Source of the DNA: Leptotrichia sp. oral taxon 215
GTDB taxonomy: Bacteria > Fusobacteriota > Fusobacteriia > Fusobacteriales > Leptotrichiaceae
Length of the DNA stretch: 6,966 nucleotides
Reading direction: 5' to 3'
Assembly: GCA_905371725.1 (NCBI GenBank)
Contig: CAJPML010000049.1
Coordinates: 1-6,966, forward strand
How positions within the stretch are numbered: position 1 is the first letter of the stretch; each line of letters starts with the position of its first letter. Shown in pieces: positions 6,476-6,966 of the stretch. The notes beneath the pieces are model-generated. The model made no database searches and was not told the DNA's origin. It was given only the letters and a program-made list of their open reading frames with translations. A program made the translations under genes and the position numbers.

Positions 6476-6953
6476 TAACAGACAGGAATATGTAAAAATA
6501 GTACTGACACTGGTAATGAGCCTTTTACTTATTTTATTTACCCAGTGGGTAAAACTGATTAAAAATCCCAAATCAACGCCAATTACAAAAGAGACTATAT
6601 TTGGACTTGTAATTTTAGGAGTATTCTCAATTTTAGGAATATTTATTCATGGACTTGTACAGAAGTTGCCAATAAAAATAATAAAGGATTTCCCTATTTT
6701 AGGATGGGTTTCAATGGTTTCGCTTGCTGTATGTATAGTTTCTCCTCAGGTTATTGAAGCCATAAATTCTGTGGATTTTCTGTCAATTACAACACCAATT
6801 CTGACTTATGCTGGAATGTCTGTAGCTGACAGGCTGGGAGACCTGAGAAAGGTATCGTGGAAAATAGCAATTGTTGGAATATTTGTATTTCTGGGAACAT
6901 ATCTTGGCTCTGCAATACTGGCCCAGATAGGATTTTTCCTTTCAGGAAAGTAG
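6462..6953 (+). CDS. small polytopic membrane protein, putative second subunit of a split carrier
   Basis: The 163-aa product has a short polar N-terminus (MAENNNRQEY) and about four to five membrane segments, near residues 13-32, 42-65, 80-98, possibly 104-121, and 135-158. I do not recognise a named family with confidence. The segment TYAGMSVADRLGDLRKVSWK (about 114-133), with a charged loop between two hydrophobic stretches, is its most distinctive part and resembles cytoplasmic loops of secondary carriers. The ribosome site AAGGAGG at 6446-6452 lies nine bases before ATG, inside the upstream gene, whose stop codon the gene overlaps by 14 nt. Such tight coupling to a larger membrane protein resembles the two-subunit malonate carrier MadL/MadM in size ratio and arrangement; homology is not claimed. 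Only 13 bases follow the stop codon in the window, so further operon members or a terminator cannot be seen. Confidence 0.75.
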   Translation: MAENNNRQEYVKIVLTLVMSLLLILFTQWVKLIKNPKSTPITKETIFGLVILGVFSILGIFIHGLVQKLPIKIIKDFPILGWVSMVSLAVCIVSPQVIEAINSVDFLSITTPILTYAGMSVADRLGDLRKVSWKIAIVGIFVFLGTYLGSAILAQIGFFLSGK

Positions 6954-6966
6954 TGCTATAAAAAAT

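Noticed and set aside
6935..6949. Hairpin TTTCC/GGAAA at the end of the last gene as a terminator
   Set aside because: The stem is only 5 bp, lies inside the coding sequence and is not followed by a T-run before the window ends.
1..6966. tRNA, rRNA, CRISPR array or transposase
   Set aside because: No cloverleaf with CCA/TTCGA-type loops, no regularly spaced repeats and no transposase-like protein was seen.

Overview
The window is an AT-rich bacterial segment with strong AGGAGG-type ribosome sites and frequent AGA/AGG arginine codons. Together with the protein types, this suggests a Fusobacteriota member (a Leptotrichia, Sebaldella or Fusobacterium-like organism). That placement is an impression from composition and protein style, not a proven assignment.

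Layout. Bases 1-295 hold no gene. They contain a perfect 47-bp inverted repeat (1-47 and 235-281) around a 187-bp AT-rich core that carries a hairpin plus T-run, probably a terminator. From 296 to 4143, on the minus strand, lies a complete three-gene ABC importer operon in the order lipoprotein binding protein, fused two-domain permease, ATPase. It belongs to the family usually annotated as iron(III)/AfuABC/phosphonate/spermidine type. The 258-nt gap at 4144-4401 is a divergent control region with one good sigma-70-type promoter in each direction. From 4402 to 6953, on the plus strand, lies a tightly packed three-gene operon: a cytosolic M20-family amidohydrolase, a DUF3100-like polytopic membrane protein and a small polytopic membrane protein. 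Both internal junctions overlap, and each downstream start has a strong ribosome site inside the preceding gene.

How they may work together. The amidohydrolase has no signal peptide, so its amide substrate must be made in the cell or imported. The two membrane proteins look like the subunits of a split carrier, comparable in size and arrangement to the malonate carrier MadL/MadM. They are the natural candidates for moving the hydrolase's substrate or product. The divergent ABC importer may serve the same pathway. Its binding protein lacks the adjacent tyrosine pair of ferric-binding proteins and has GTGT and SGT motifs that fit an anionic organic ligand better, so an iron-transporter label would be doubtful.

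Most unusual spots. (1) A 50-nt hairpin-forming segment flanked by TA sits exactly between a strong Shine-Dalgarno sequence and the start region of the amidohydrolase gene; removing it in thought restores textbook spacing to an ATG. (2) The 47-bp perfect inverted repeat at the left edge may be an invertible segment, a MITE, or a contig-end artefact. (3) The amidohydrolase plus two-subunit membrane pair has no described function that I know of.
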